DNA of 64,000 nt from Adiantum capillus-veneris (Eukaryota; Streptophyta; Polypodiopsida; Polypodiales; Pteridaceae), in NCBI GenBank assembly GCA_014529385.2, contig CM043960.1:70187410-70251409 (forward strand), written 5' to 3'. The notes beneath the pieces were generated by a model, which saw only the letters and a list, made by a program, of their open reading frames with translations, was not told the origin of the DNA and did no database searches. The position numbers and the translations under genes were made by a program. Shown here piece after piece: positions 1 to 10,681 of this stretch; position 1 is the stretch's first letter, and each line of letters starts with the position of its first letter.

Positions 1-871
1 ATCCTTGGGTTCTTAATAACGTTAAAAATATTTCAGGCCCAGTATGGTAAAAAGAATATGGACGAGACGTAGTTGAGTTACAACACATGGCGACCAGGGT
101 GCTTTTGGTCGCAGGATCCAGTGGTAGTTTGAGTGCAATTGGTCTTCTTATGACTTTGTGCACTCAAAGCACAAAAATTTCTTAAGTCCTTCTCATGCTG
201 CAAACTTGTGTACATCTCTTATAACATGCGTCTTCTTCATGCACCCACAAAGATAGACACACGTGCGATCAAAGTACACTTTGGAGTGCTTCAAACTCAT
301 GAAACTGTGGCTGAACAGAGATGTAGCAACGATTAGATGGAGTGGGAAGTGGCTACAGAATGTTCAGACAATGAAAATGTTGATGACCTGGTGCTTGTGA
401 TAGATGGCGAAATGTAAACATCTTTTCATGATAATGTATCTCACTTTTTCTCACTATAGCTCCCTATTGAGCTACATATCTCACTTTTTTGAATTAGTAG
501 CAACAAAGTCAAGTATTGAAGAGAATTCGCATAAAACAAAAGTATTGAGGACATTGCTTGGCAATCAAATAAAAAGACATTGCTCGACTCTCAACAAAGT
601 CATCAATTAGCAACTCCAAAACAAATTCATTGCCATAAACATAGAGAGAATACAATGCGTCTCGAGAGTATGAGCTTTAGACAATTAGAAAGCTCCAAAA
701 TTGAAATCAATCAAAAACGTATCGAACAACGATGTGCATTTTTTTAATATAAATCTAGCGTATCGATCGATAGATTATAATTTATTCAAAAATACCACGT
801 ATTTTACGATAATACACGAATAATGACGAGTTATTCGATATAAATTTCATTATTCGATCGAATAAATGCAA
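1..871. other. Unassigned left flank
   Basis: No coding region, LTR edge or repeat is recognisable. The longest reading frame (404-610, 68 codons) has no family features. Around 720-860 the sequence is AT-rich with short repeated ATTCGAT/TATCGA words. It abuts the first satellite block without a visible insertion boundary. Confidence 0.5.
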
Positions 872-1446
872 CGTAGAGCTTTACTCTCATATAGAAAGGG
901 ACTTTTGGTTTTAAAATCCATCACCTTGTGCAACCATACTTCCATTGAAACAAGCAAGAGATACTTAGACATTGGGAGCCAAGATCCTACGTAACCTTGG
1001 ACATTGGCCATTAAAACTAGGTTCACCACCTATCCAAGATTTACTCTTATATATAGAAGGGACTTCTCATTTAAAGCTGGAGGTGCACATGCCCAACCTT
1101 ACTTCCAGTAAAAGAAGCAAGGGCTACTTGGACATTGAGAAGCAAGGCCCTACAATAGTTAACATTGTACATTCACTAGGTCCACCACTTGTCCAAGCTT
1201 TACTCCCATATAGAAAGTGACTTTTGGTTTTGACATACATCACTTGTCCAACCATACTTCCATTGAAAGAAGCAAGAGATACTTGGACATTGAGAACCAA
1301 GATCCTACACCACCTTGGACATTGGCAATTAAAACTAGGTCCACCACTTGTCCAAGCTTTAATCTCATATATAAAACATACTTCTGGTTTCAAGCTCAAC
1401 AACTTGTCCAACCTTGCTTCCATTAAAAGAAGCAAGGGCTACATGG
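872..1446 (+). repeat. Satellite array, block A
   Basis: Tandem units with the recurring phrases CACTTGTCCAA, TTCCATTGAAAGAAGC, TTGGACATTG and TAGGTCCACCACTTG. The same units occur at 10682-12998, 16185-17162, 25790-26425 and 42601-44375. The first unit is diverged. The block is cut at 1446 in mid-unit by element 1 and resumes in phase after 10681, so the two blocks were contiguous before the insertion. Confidence 0.9.
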
Positions 1447-2776
1447 TGATGGGGGCTTTTCACAAGCCAAGCTCCCATACCCCTCTTCTCTCGTCCCCAC
1501 CCCATGAAAACCCCCTCTTAGGGAGGGAGTGATAAAAGGCATTGGAAAAAGTAAGAAAAAAATAAAGTATGATTATGTAAATATATAAGAAAGGTAAAAT
1601 AGGCCACCTCATGCCTGCGGGGTAGCCCATCCCCACCTTGCCTCCTTTTTTCTTCAATGTTGCCCCGCCGTGTGTCCCTTTTCCTCTCCTCCACTCAAAA
1701 GGTCAACCCCCTCTCTCTTCCCCTTGTCCTTTCTCCTTTCTCTCGCCCCTCAAGCTACCCCACCTCTCACCAATAATGCATTATAACTCACCAATAATGC
1801 ACCCTAACTCACATGCAACTTACCCTATCTTCCAAAATAGTATACCCCACCCCCTCTTTCTCTCTCCTATCATATCCCATGACCCAAATACCACCCTCTC
1901 TCTCTCTAAAGGGCGCCATATCTCTTGTCTTGTAGCTAAATAACCTTCCCCACACTCACACACACTCAGTTTCACTGAAAAAGGTGCCCACAGACCCATC
2001 CTCACCCAGTGGTTGCCTGATTTTTCTTGTGTTCACACACATCTGCACACAGATTCACCTCTGAACACACTCCCCTCTCTCCCCTCTTGTAATTACTTTA
2101 TTCTCCATGTCACCTCTCACTTTTTTTCATCAACCCATCTCTCTCTCTTAGTCTCTCTCTCATGAGACTGCTGTTTTGGCACATATACACACAGCCAGAC
2201 AAGTGGGGCCCACAGTCACATGGACTATGTAGATAATGATTTCTTCATTTCTAAATTCTAGAATTCCTCCCCCCTCCTCCCCTATATAAAGAGGGGTCAC
2301 CATCACACTAAATACACACACAACATCACCAAAGAACACACTATGCACTGTGTGTGCCTAGTGCACACACACACACACCCACACCATCACCATCACCGCA
2401 ATCACCATGCTTGTCTTGAGCATGACCTCTACACCCTTGGCTATGGAAGATGAAGGGCAACTAAATGAAGGATGATGGCCATAACCCTCGTGCGAGTCTT
2501 CGCCATCAACTCCCACCTATCCGCCATGTGCTCTACCACTCTCTCCCTTCTCATTCCCCTACCCTATGCTCCCCATTTCATCGCCTTATTCTCTAAATAA
2601 AGCTTGAGGTTTTGTGAGTATGTTTTCTTGCAATGTTTTGCCCATGTGAGGTGTGCGGAATCGCCACCTAGTCTTGTGTTTGGAGTGAGCTTGTGTATGT
2701 GTGAAGGGTGTGCAGATTCGCCATCCTTTTGTGGTGCCTAAGTACTAAGCCCCTATACCCCCTCCCTCACTCTCTC

Positions 2777-2829
<53 letters not shown>

Positions 2830-3038
2830 TGATCTCATTCCCTTTCCTCTTCATCATTACTCCCAAGCATCCATCTCTCTTGGATGAAAACTTTGCTATG
2901 GTGGTGTGTTGTTTGCGTCCTAGCTGCTGAAGCTAGGTGGTGCCCCTGTTTGCTTTACCATGACAGGCTCGAGACGCGCCATTTGGTCCCCGGTGTTTTA
3001 GAGGCCGTCGGGGTTCGGGGTTCGCTTTGCTCCTGTCA
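1447..3038 (+). repeat. 5' LTR of element 1
   Basis: This 1,592-bp direct repeat of 9112-10681 starts TGATGGGGGC and ends CTCCTGTCA. It contains a TATA box (2283-2290), an AATAAA signal (2596-2601) and a CT microsatellite at about 2770-2826, whose length differs from the 3' copy. Short open frames inside it have no family features. Confidence 0.93.
2283..2290 (+). promoter_or_regulatory. LTR TATA box (element 1, 5' LTR)
   Basis: TATATAAA within CCCCTATATAAAGAGGGG, conserved in the 3' LTR at 9946-9953. It would place U3 at about 840 bp and leave about 750 bp for R and U5. Confidence 0.65.
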
Positions 3039-3040
3039 TT

Positions 3041-3060
3041 TGGTGCCCCCACTGAGGATC
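3041..3060 (+). other. Primer binding site, element 1
   Basis: TGGTGCCCCCACTGAGG begins two bases after the LTR end and starts with the TGG that pairs with a tRNA CCA end. It is not the initiator-Met site. Element 2 has nearly the same site at 59133-59156, which ties the two elements to one lineage. Confidence 0.75.
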
Positions 3061-3111
3061 TTTTCATGAAACCCTTCAGTTTACAAGACTGAAACCCCTA
3101 AACTATTGTGA

Positions 3112-3577
3112 ATGGATGAATGGCTAGTAGGATTTGCTAATTGGACGACAGAAGAAGAAGAGCTCCAAGCACAACTAGACGAACTCCTCATCTCCATCGA
3201 AGCTCGAGTGCCAAGCGTAACGGTAATCAATTTGCAGTGGGAGAGTCAACCAACACGCCAAACCCAGTGGATATACATAGGCCAAGTGCCAAGAAGAAGA
3301 AGGAGAAGGTCGAAACCATGTCCGCAACCTACAACCAACCCACAACAACAAAATGGAAGGAGCTCTACACAATAGAGAATCAACACTATTCTACTTTGAG
3401 AATCGGATAACTCAAGTCACCGAGGTAATTATCACAGTCAGTTTTCAAGTCGCACCTGATGCTGCAGCACAGATAACGGAATCATTGGCTCACACTCTCA
3501 CTAGAGAAACTAGGGATCTACTGAGCTTGTTTCAGGAAAGAACACCACCCTCTCCCACAAGCTTGGACAGTGACTAA
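3112..3577 (+). other. Leader ORFs, element 1 (unknown)
   Basis: Two overlapping frames lie between PBS and gag. The first (3112-3375) begins MDEWLVGFANWTTEEEELQ and is acidic, then Arg-rich. The second (3353-3577) ends with the pattern SFQ..P...I.SL....T.RDL....E. That resembles the C-terminal pattern F..P.L.LINSLPF....NRDL..A of the ORF pair in the element 2 leader (57588-58410). The similarity is short and judged by eye. No known domain is recognised. Confidence 0.4.
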
Positions 3578-3594
3578 GCACCTCTAAGCTTCAC

Positions 3595-3813
3595 ATGAAT
3601 CAGTACAACCTACCTCAAGACAGATCACACATACCAACACGTGTACACTCAATCAAGGTAATACTGGATTTGAAGGCTCACTACCAGCACGTCATTGACA
3701 CCATGCTAGGTGGGGAGCGATTTTTTGAGGTTCTGGCATCAGATCAACCATTTGTCTTACCTTTGGTACAAGGCAATGTACCGTTTGAAGTTTTAATCTA
3801 TGTCCTAGTATAA
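3595..3813 (+). CDS. Small leader protein, LPL family (element 1)
   Basis: A 72-residue ORF with an ATG start, ending 82 nt before the gag ATG. Its C-terminal half aligns with two ORFs in the leader of element 2 (58636-58848 and 58870-59082). The shared pattern is a basic/Gln stretch with Q.V/MV, then LG..R..E, then A...PF.LPL, then F.V.I.VLV/F at the end. The three copies keep length, ATG start and C-terminus in two elements whose LTRs are unrelated, which argues for selection as a protein. I know of no family with this pattern and give it no function. It could instead act as a translated upstream ORF. Confidence 0.6.
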   Translation: MNQYNLPQDRSHIPTRVHSIKVILDLKAHYQHVIDTMLGGERFFEVLASDQPFVLPLVQGNVPFEVLIYVLV

Positions 3814-3895
3814 GAGGGTATACACGCCTCCTTGTAAAGAAGAAAAAACTTTTGCAAGTTAAGCAGTGTGTCTTTCTAGCTCTCTCTCAGTAATC

Positions 3896-4690
3896 ATGGC
3901 AAGTGTAGCATTTCCAACATTTAAAGGAAAGAAGGGGGAGGATTTGGTAACAGACTTCCTAGATGACTTTGAAGTTGCATGTGTAGTGAGCAACAAAGAT
4001 ACGGATGAATCCCGGGTTAGAATCTTTAAGCATCTCATGAAGCTAGAAGCTAGATCATGGTACAATGCACTTCCACAAGCAACCAAGGATGACTGGGAAC
4101 CCTTAAAAACCGCTTTTAAGAGGCGCTTTGGGGGAGGTACCACTTCAGAAAAGTTGTGGAACAAGTTGAGAGACTTGAAGCAGGAGGGTCTTTTAGAATA
4201 TGCCACCTATGAGTCCAAATTTGTGGATTTGTGGGAACGGTGGGTTGAGTCACTGGCAAGGAAGGAAGCCGCACCCGATTTCCTAAAAAAAGATCGGTTC
4301 ACGCATGGCTTATGGCCTCTTCTCAAGGAGAAGGTGAAAGGTAGATTCCCGACTACGTACGAGTTAGTCGTTGAGATTTCTCGCCTTAAGGACAAGAAGC
4401 TACGAATGAAAGCCAAAGAAACCGAGTCAACAGAAGCAAGAACATTGTGTCGACCAGCAACTACGACAACCACCATACCACCACCACTGGCTCTTGGGGT
4501 AAGAGATGACCAACAAGATATGTTGGCCCATATTACTGACCAACTGCAGAATTTGTCTATCCACTTAATATAGCAAGGGAGGAGTCAAGAAATAGATCAA
4601 GACCCTGGAAGAGCACGACGACAAAACAGGGAGTATCATTGCTACAACTGCGGAGAAGACGGTCACAGTATGTACTACTATCCCAAACCA
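3896..4690 (+). pseudogene. gag of element 1 (capsid and zinc knuckle)
   Basis: Gag coats the RNA genome. The frame opens at 3866, but the first ATG is at 3896 in good context (cagtaatcATGG). The protein carries the retrotransposon Gag domain signature ARSWYNALP, the F.RRFGGG segment and the region up to ESKFVDLWERWV. A TAG at 4571-4573 interrupts it. After the stop a CCHC-type knuckle follows at 4640-4681 (CYNCGEDGHS), but the last cysteine position reads Tyr, as a TGT-to-TAT transition would give. Downstream is a Pro-rich linker. The frame continues into protease, so gag and pol were probably one polyprotein. Confidence 0.85.
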
Positions 4691-5668
4691 CGACAAAACT
4701 ATAATAGAGGAGGTAGGAGGAACCAATTGTCACCCCCTAGAGAAAGAACACCCCCACCCCGAGCACCACCCCCACCAACACAAATTCTACGTCCACCCCA
4801 GACACCACTACAAGCATCCATCCCACCTCTTCCACCAGCCCCACCACCTGATCGCCCTGTAAACATCATAAGGCTAGAAGAGAAAGGAAAAGCCGTAGTA
4901 GTGGATCCACCCAGAGCAAAGGAGAGGGACAAGGGTAAGGAGAAGGTAACCTTTTTAGAACCACTTGAAGCCATGATTGTGAAAAGAGCTAGGAGGGAGA
5001 AAGCTACACAATCAAATGATGAGAGAAGCATGAGAGGAGAAACTAGCAAGAGGCCATCCAGGCCACGACGGAAATTGGGCATCACCGACTTCCAGCTAGG
5101 GGAAATTTCTAAGCCCTATGATTTAACATTGGATGTGGCAGAGCAAGGACCGAAGATTACATGGCCACAGCTCCTACATCTTGCACCAAAAGTAAGGCGA
5201 CAATGGTCTAAAATGGTAAGTACAAGAGGCTCCAAAACAAAGGTAGCCGAAGAAATTTCGGGATGCAACATGGATGACATCCTTCCAATTGTCGACGTAA
5301 ACATAAAAGGTAAGAGGGTTGGAAACACCTACATTGATGGAGGTGCACAAATCTGTGTAATGAGCGAAGCTATGATGCTTCGATTAGGGCTCGAGGTTGA
5401 CAGGCCTTCTCTATGCAAGGCAAAGATGGAAAACAACGCAAAAGTAAAGTGTGTGGGTGTGGTAAGTGCCGTGAAAATAAAAGCTTTCAACACTGAGGTA
5501 GAGGTAGATGTTTTTGTAATGCCTACTAAGGGGGAGGGTTATCCACTAATTTTGGGAAGGCCATGGTTGATGGCCATGAAGGCAAAACAGGACTGGGGTA
5601 CTGGCCTTCTACGCATGACCGGTAAGAAAGGGGAGACAATCTACTACGACAGGAGGATTGGCAAGTAG
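4691..5668 (+). pseudogene. Pro-rich linker and aspartic protease, element 1
   Basis: The protease processes the Gag-Pol polyprotein. The N-terminal part is a proline run followed by charged sequence. The protease active site is at about 5326-5370 (YIDGGAQICVMS, with D-G-G in place of the usual D-T/S-G), followed by the family's PLILGRPWL segment near 5550. The frame is the same as gag. It ends at a TAG (5666-5668) inside otherwise continuous sequence leading to RT, so the stop is secondary. Confidence 0.85.
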
Positions 5669-5674
5669 AAGCAA

Positions 5675-7501
5675 ATGAATCTAGAAACATCGGCAGATGA
5701 AACCACTAGCAAATCTTCGAGTTCTGAGGAGGAGACCACATCCACCGACGAAAGTGACAGTTCCATTGATGTGATGGGTATCATTATGAAGGATCCACAA
5801 AGGGTAAGCACAACTAGTGATCCATCACCAAAAGGGAAACCCAATGAAGAGGAGAGAAAATCACCTGGCCTAGGAGGAAGTAGGTTGAAGGGTATGTTGT
5901 CTACGGAATTAACACTTGAGGAGAAAGATAGTTTTTTGCAAATGTTGATGGGATTTCCTAACCTGTTCATTGACAACTATGAAAGAATCACAGGCATTGC
6001 AGTGGTGGAACATCATATTAAGCTGAAGGAAGGGGTAAAACCAGTTGTGCAAAAGCTACGACGACTGGGGGTCATACAAGAAAAGGCACTCTTGGCCGAG
6101 GTAAGGAAACTGCTGGAGGCGGGATTCATCTATCCTGTAGAAAAATCAGAATGGGTATCACCCGTAGTGGTGACGCCTAAAAAGAATGGTAAGTGGAGGG
6201 TCTGTGTTGACTACAAACCACTAAATGCAGCTACAAAGAGAGACCACTTTCCTCTCCCTTTCTTGGATGAAATTCTGAATGAAGTAGCGGGTTTTGAATG
6301 TTATACCATCTGTGATGGTTATTCATGATACTTTCAAATACGCATAGCCTTGGAAGATCAGCTAAAAACCACTTTTATCACGCCATGGGGTTGTTTTGCA
6401 TACAGGCTTATGCCATTTGGTCTCACAAATGCACCTGCCACATTCCAAAGATATGTCACATATGTTTTTCAACCGTTCTTTGGAACATCCATAAGAGTGT
6501 TCATTGATGATTTTTGTATATATAGCTCCCATATTTCACATTTAGAAAAGGTAAATGAAGGTTTGGCCAGGTTGCAGAGCCTAGGTGGGCAATTAAATGT
6601 GGATAAATGTCACATTGGGGAGAGTAAAGTCATTCTACTAGGCCATGAAATTTCAGCAAGAGGTATCAACGCCGATCCAAGTAAGGTGTCCGCACTCATA
6701 GCCCTACCTTCACCAACGACCGCACGTCAACTGGTCTCTTTTCTACAGAAGGTGAGGTACTTAAGTAGATTCATACATCTACTATCACAACTCACTCAAA
6801 GATCAACTTTCACTTGGGACGAGGAAAGCGAACATCACTACAACAAGGTAAAGGAGGTCTTAGCCACTCTGCCAACTATCTCACCACCTAAGTGGGATGA
6901 AAAATTCTATGTCACCTCAAGTGTTGGTGATGACTCATTGGGGGCTGTGCTACTCCAAAAGGATATGACGACATCTTTCATGAGGCCAATCTACTTCTCT
7001 AGTCGAATGATGACAGCAGGAGAGAAAGGTTTCACCCATGTGGAACACTTAGTCCTAGCTCTTAGATTTGCAACTACAAAGTTTAGGTCATATTTGCTGC
7101 GTAAGCAATTTGTGATTCTAACCACAGATGAAATATTTACCTATGTTGTACAACACATGGATGTGTCTGCTAGAATTACTAAATGGCTAGTTTGTCTGCA
7201 AGAGTTTGACTACACGGTACAGGTAGAAAGCACGACAAGGGCAAGTTTGGGGGGACTCATGACCTACCAAGTCTTTGAAGGGAAGGAGAAGCAATCTAAG
7301 GAAGGAGAAGTCCGATTACCTCCAGTACCACCGATGGTAGAAGGAGCATACTCTCTCTACTTTGATGGAGCCTACAAGCGAGCGTCCGACAAAGCAGCTA
7401 CAGGCATAGTGGTCTTTGATGACAAAGGGACAAAGGTATTTTCGTTGGGCCAATTGTTAGATTCTAAAATGGTGTGTCTCACAAGGTGTACAACGCCTTA
7501 A
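5675..7501 (+). pseudogene. Reverse transcriptase, RNase H and start of second RNase H, element 1
   Basis: RT copies the RNA genome. Motifs in order: SPVVVTPKKNGKWRVCVDY, PLPFLDEIL, TPWGCFAYRLMPFGL, NAPATFQR and the catalytic box VFIDDFCIYS (6497-6526). A TGA at 6326-6328 falls in the ICDGYS motif where related elements have a codon. The connection domain and Ty3-type RNase H follow (about 6890-7130). A second, archaeal-type RNase H opens at about 7345 (LYFDGAYKRA). The frame breaks near 7480. Compared with element 2, about 20 residues with the catalytic Glu motif (NNEAEY) are missing there, which I read as a deletion of about 60 bp. Confidence 0.88.
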
Positions 7502-9083
7502 TGTATTTGGGGATGCTCTACTTCTAGTAAGGCAAGTAAATGGAGCATGGACATGCAAGAATCCTAGTTTAAGGACTCACTTAAGTGGTGTAAAAACCTT
7601 GTTGGGTAAGTTTGAAGAAGTTCAAATACACCATATCCCAAGGGCTCAAAACCAAGAAGCAGATGCCCTAGCAAGTGAAAGACTACAGAAAGTGGTGGTT
7701 GGAGCAATAAAACTAAAGCTCCCTCTATTTGAAGGAAGTGATGCCTTGCCTGACATCATGCATTTTTTGGAAACAGGGGAATGCCCATTAGATTTAACAA
7801 AGGGACAAAAGCAATGGCTAACGCGGAAGGCCACAAGGTATCGACTTATCAATGACGGTTTGTACTGTAAGGGTAAGGACCAAATACTCAGGAAGGTCCC
7901 TCTCTCTCAGGAAATCACGGGAGTAATTGCTAGTTGTCACGACAAGGTTTGTGGTGGTCACTTTGCCCTAGACATAACAAGTAGGAAAATCTTGCAAGCA
8001 GGCTTCATATGGCCTAGCCTCAACCGTGATGTACACCACTGGTGCAAAACGTGTAAGTTGTGTCAAAAGGCCGGCACTAGGTCACTTATGCCTGAAACAC
8101 AGACACCTATTCTCTCATATGGCCCATTTGAAAAATGGGGTATCGATGCCATTGGGCCATTACCTAGGGCCAACTTCGGAAAAATCTACATTATCATGGG
8201 GGTCGACTACATGACTAGATGGGCAGAGGCTACAACCACCACTAGAATCACAGCGGTAGAGGTAGCTAAATTTATCTACGAGAACATATGCTGTAGGTTT
8301 GGCACACCTTTAGAGATTATCTCTGATAGAGGGCCAGGTTTCAGAGCAGACTTGGTAGGAGAATTAATGCAAAAACTGGGCATTACAAGGAGGCACTCTT
8401 CACCATATTACCCTCAATGTAATGGCCTAGTTGAAAAGGTAAATGGAATGGTTTCTAAAATTATTACCAAGTAGGTAAACAATCATCCTGGAGACTGGGA
8501 TAAGTATCTACTACCAGCTTTATGGGCCTACAGAACTTCATTTCGTACATCCTTGGGATTCACACCGTATCATCTAGTATTTGGTAAGGAAGCAATCTTG
8601 CCCATTGAAGTGCAACTACAAAGTCTCAGAGTAATGGCAAGCCAGCTTCAATAGCCCAACATGCATTTGAGAGATCACATCATCAACTTGGAAAGACTGC
8701 AGCTGGACAGAGAAGAAGCAATAAATTATTATGCAGCACAAGTAGAGCATAGACGGCTTAGCTTTAACGAGCATCTCCGGAAAAAAGAATTGAAGAAAGG
8801 AATGTTGGTGCTCCGCTACGACAATCGCTTCGACACGCGCAAGGATAAGAAAGTCCTACTCCGATGGGAAGGTCCTTTCATCGTCAGGAAAAAGTATGCC
8901 AATGGAAGCTACCAGCTTATGGAGGCTGATGGAAAACTTCATAAAACCAGGGTAAATGGTTGGCGACTTAAACCTTATTTTCTTCGATTTGACCAGGCTC
9001 CACGAATTGACATTCCAGATGAGGACACACCATTAGACGCCACCTTCGACGATAATGATCAAACAGATGAGCTAGAGACATGA
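7502..9083 (+). pseudogene. Second RNase H tail and integrase, element 1
   Basis: Integrase inserts the cDNA. The frame resumes with the third catalytic region of the archaeal-type RNase H (GDALLLVRQV, then IPRAQNQEADALA). Integrase follows: an HHCC zinc finger ending CKTCKLC (about 7935-8065), then the catalytic D (WGIDAIGPL), D (ISDRGPGF) and E (GLVEKVNG), ending near 8440. TAG stops lie at 8472-8474 (probably from TGG) and 8652-8654. The C-terminal part has LVLRYDNRFD and a GPF module (WEGPFIV). No chromodomain is seen. The reading frame ends at 9083, 12 nt before the polypurine tract. Confidence 0.88.
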
Positions 9084-9095
9084 ATGCCTCTAGCC

Positions 9096-9107
9096 AAAAG
9101 GGGAGGG
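9096..9107 (+). other. Polypurine tract, element 1
   Basis: AAAAGGGGAGGG, then CTAA, directly before the 3' LTR (TGAT...). It is the plus-strand primer site. Element 2 has the same GGGGAGGGCTAATGAT junction. Confidence 0.85.
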
Positions 9108-9111
9108 CTAA

Positions 9112-10427
9112 TGATGGGGGCTTTTCACAAGCCAAGCTCCCATACCCCTCTTCTCTCGTCCCCACCCCATGAAAACCCCCTCTTAGGGAGGGAGTGATAA
9201 AAGGCATTGGAAAAAGTAAGAAAAAAATAAAGTATGATTATGTAAATATATAAGAAAGGTAAAATAGGCCACCTCATGCCTGCGGGGTAGCCCATCCCCA
9301 CCTTGCCTCCTTTTTTCTTCAATGTTGCCCCGCCGTGTGTCCCTTTTCCTCTCCTCCACTCAAAAGGTCAACCCCCTCTCTCTTCCCCTTGTCCTTTCTC
9401 CTTTCTCTATCCCGTCAAGCTACCCCACCTCTCACCAATAATACATTATAACTCACCAATAATGCACCCTAACTCACATGCAACTTACCCTATCTTCCAA
9501 AATAGTATACCCCACCCCCTCTTTCTCTCTCCTATCATATCCCATGACCCAAATACCCCCCTCTCTCTCTAAAGGGCGCCATATCTCTTGTCTTGTAGCT
9601 AAATAACCTTCCCCACACTCACACACACTCAATTTCACTGAAAAAGGTGCCCACAAACCCATCCCCACCCAGTGGTTACCTGATTTTTCTTGTGTTCACA
9701 CACATTTGCACACAGATTCACCTATGAATACACTCCCCTCTCTCCTCTCTTGTAATTACTTTATTCTCCATGTCACCTCTCACTTTTTTTCATCAACCCA
9801 TCTCTCTCTCTTAGTCTCTCTCTCATGAGACTACTGTTCTGGCACATATACACACAGCCAGAGAAGTGGGGCCCACAGTCACATGGCCTATGTAGATAAT
9901 GATTTCTTCTTTTCTAAATTCTAGAATTACTCCCCCCTCCTCCCCTATATAAAGAGGGGTCACCATCACACTAAATACACACACAACATCACCAAAGAAC
10001 ACACTATGCACTGTGTGTGCCTAGTGCACACACACACACCCACACCATCACCATCACCGCAATCACCATGCTTGTCTTGAGCATGACCTCTACACCCTTG
10101 TCTATGGAAGATGAAGGGCAACTAAATGAAGGATGATGGCCATAACCCTCGTTCGAGTCTTCGCCATCAACTCCCACCTATCCGCCATGTGCTCTACCAC
10201 TCTCTCCCTTCTCATTCCCCTACCCTATGCTCCCCATTTCATCGCCTTATTCTCTAAATAAAGCTTGAGGTTTTGTGAGTATGTTTTCTTGCAATCTTTT
10301 GCCCATGTGTGGTGTGCGGAATCGCCACCTAGTCTTGTGTTTGGAGTGAGCTTGTGTATGTGTGAAGGGTGTGCGGATTCGCCATCCTTTTGTGGTGCCT
10401 AAGTACTAAGCCGCTATACCCCCTCCC

Positions 10428-10472
<45 letters not shown>

Positions 10473-10681
10473 TGATCTCATTCCCTTTCCTCTTCATCAT
10501 TACTCCCAAGCATCCATCTCTCTTGGATGAAAACTTTGTTATGGTGGTGTGTTGTTTGCGTCCTAGCTGCTGAAGCTAGGTGGTGTCCCTGTTTGCTTTA
10601 CCATGACAGGCTCGAGGTGCGCCTTTTGGTCCCCGGTGTTTTAGAGGCCATCGGGGTTCAGGGTTTGCTTTGCTCCTGTCA
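9112..10681 (+). repeat. 3' LTR of element 1
   Basis: A 1,570-bp copy of 1447-3038 with the same TGAT start and TCA end. TATA box at 9946-9953, AATAAA at 10257-10262, CT tract at 10431-10469 (shorter than in the 5' copy). Most differences from the 5' LTR are single-base changes. Confidence 0.93.

Larger units (their letters stand above)
1447..10681 (+). mobile_element. Element 1: Tat-like Ty3/gypsy LTR retrotransposon
   Basis: A 9.2-kb element with two long terminal repeats (TG...CA), a PBS, leader ORFs, gag, protease, reverse transcriptase, RNase H, an archaeal-type second RNase H, integrase and a polypurine tract, in that order. The dual RNase H arrangement is the established hallmark of the plant Tat lineage. 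It sits in the satellite. Flanking 5-mers (CATGG left, ATAAA right) do not match, so the target duplication has decayed or one side was altered. By eye the LTRs differ at roughly 35-40 substitutions in about 1,570 bp. The coding region has five in-frame stops and a deletion, so the copy is not autonomous. Confidence 0.93.

Noticed and set aside
1460-1943. ORFs inside the element 1 LTRs (also 9125-9572)
   Set aside because: They appear in both LTR copies, lie in U3 before the TATA box and have no family features.
3866-3895. Start of gag of element 1 at 3866
   Set aside because: The codon there is GTG; the first ATG, in better context, is 3896.
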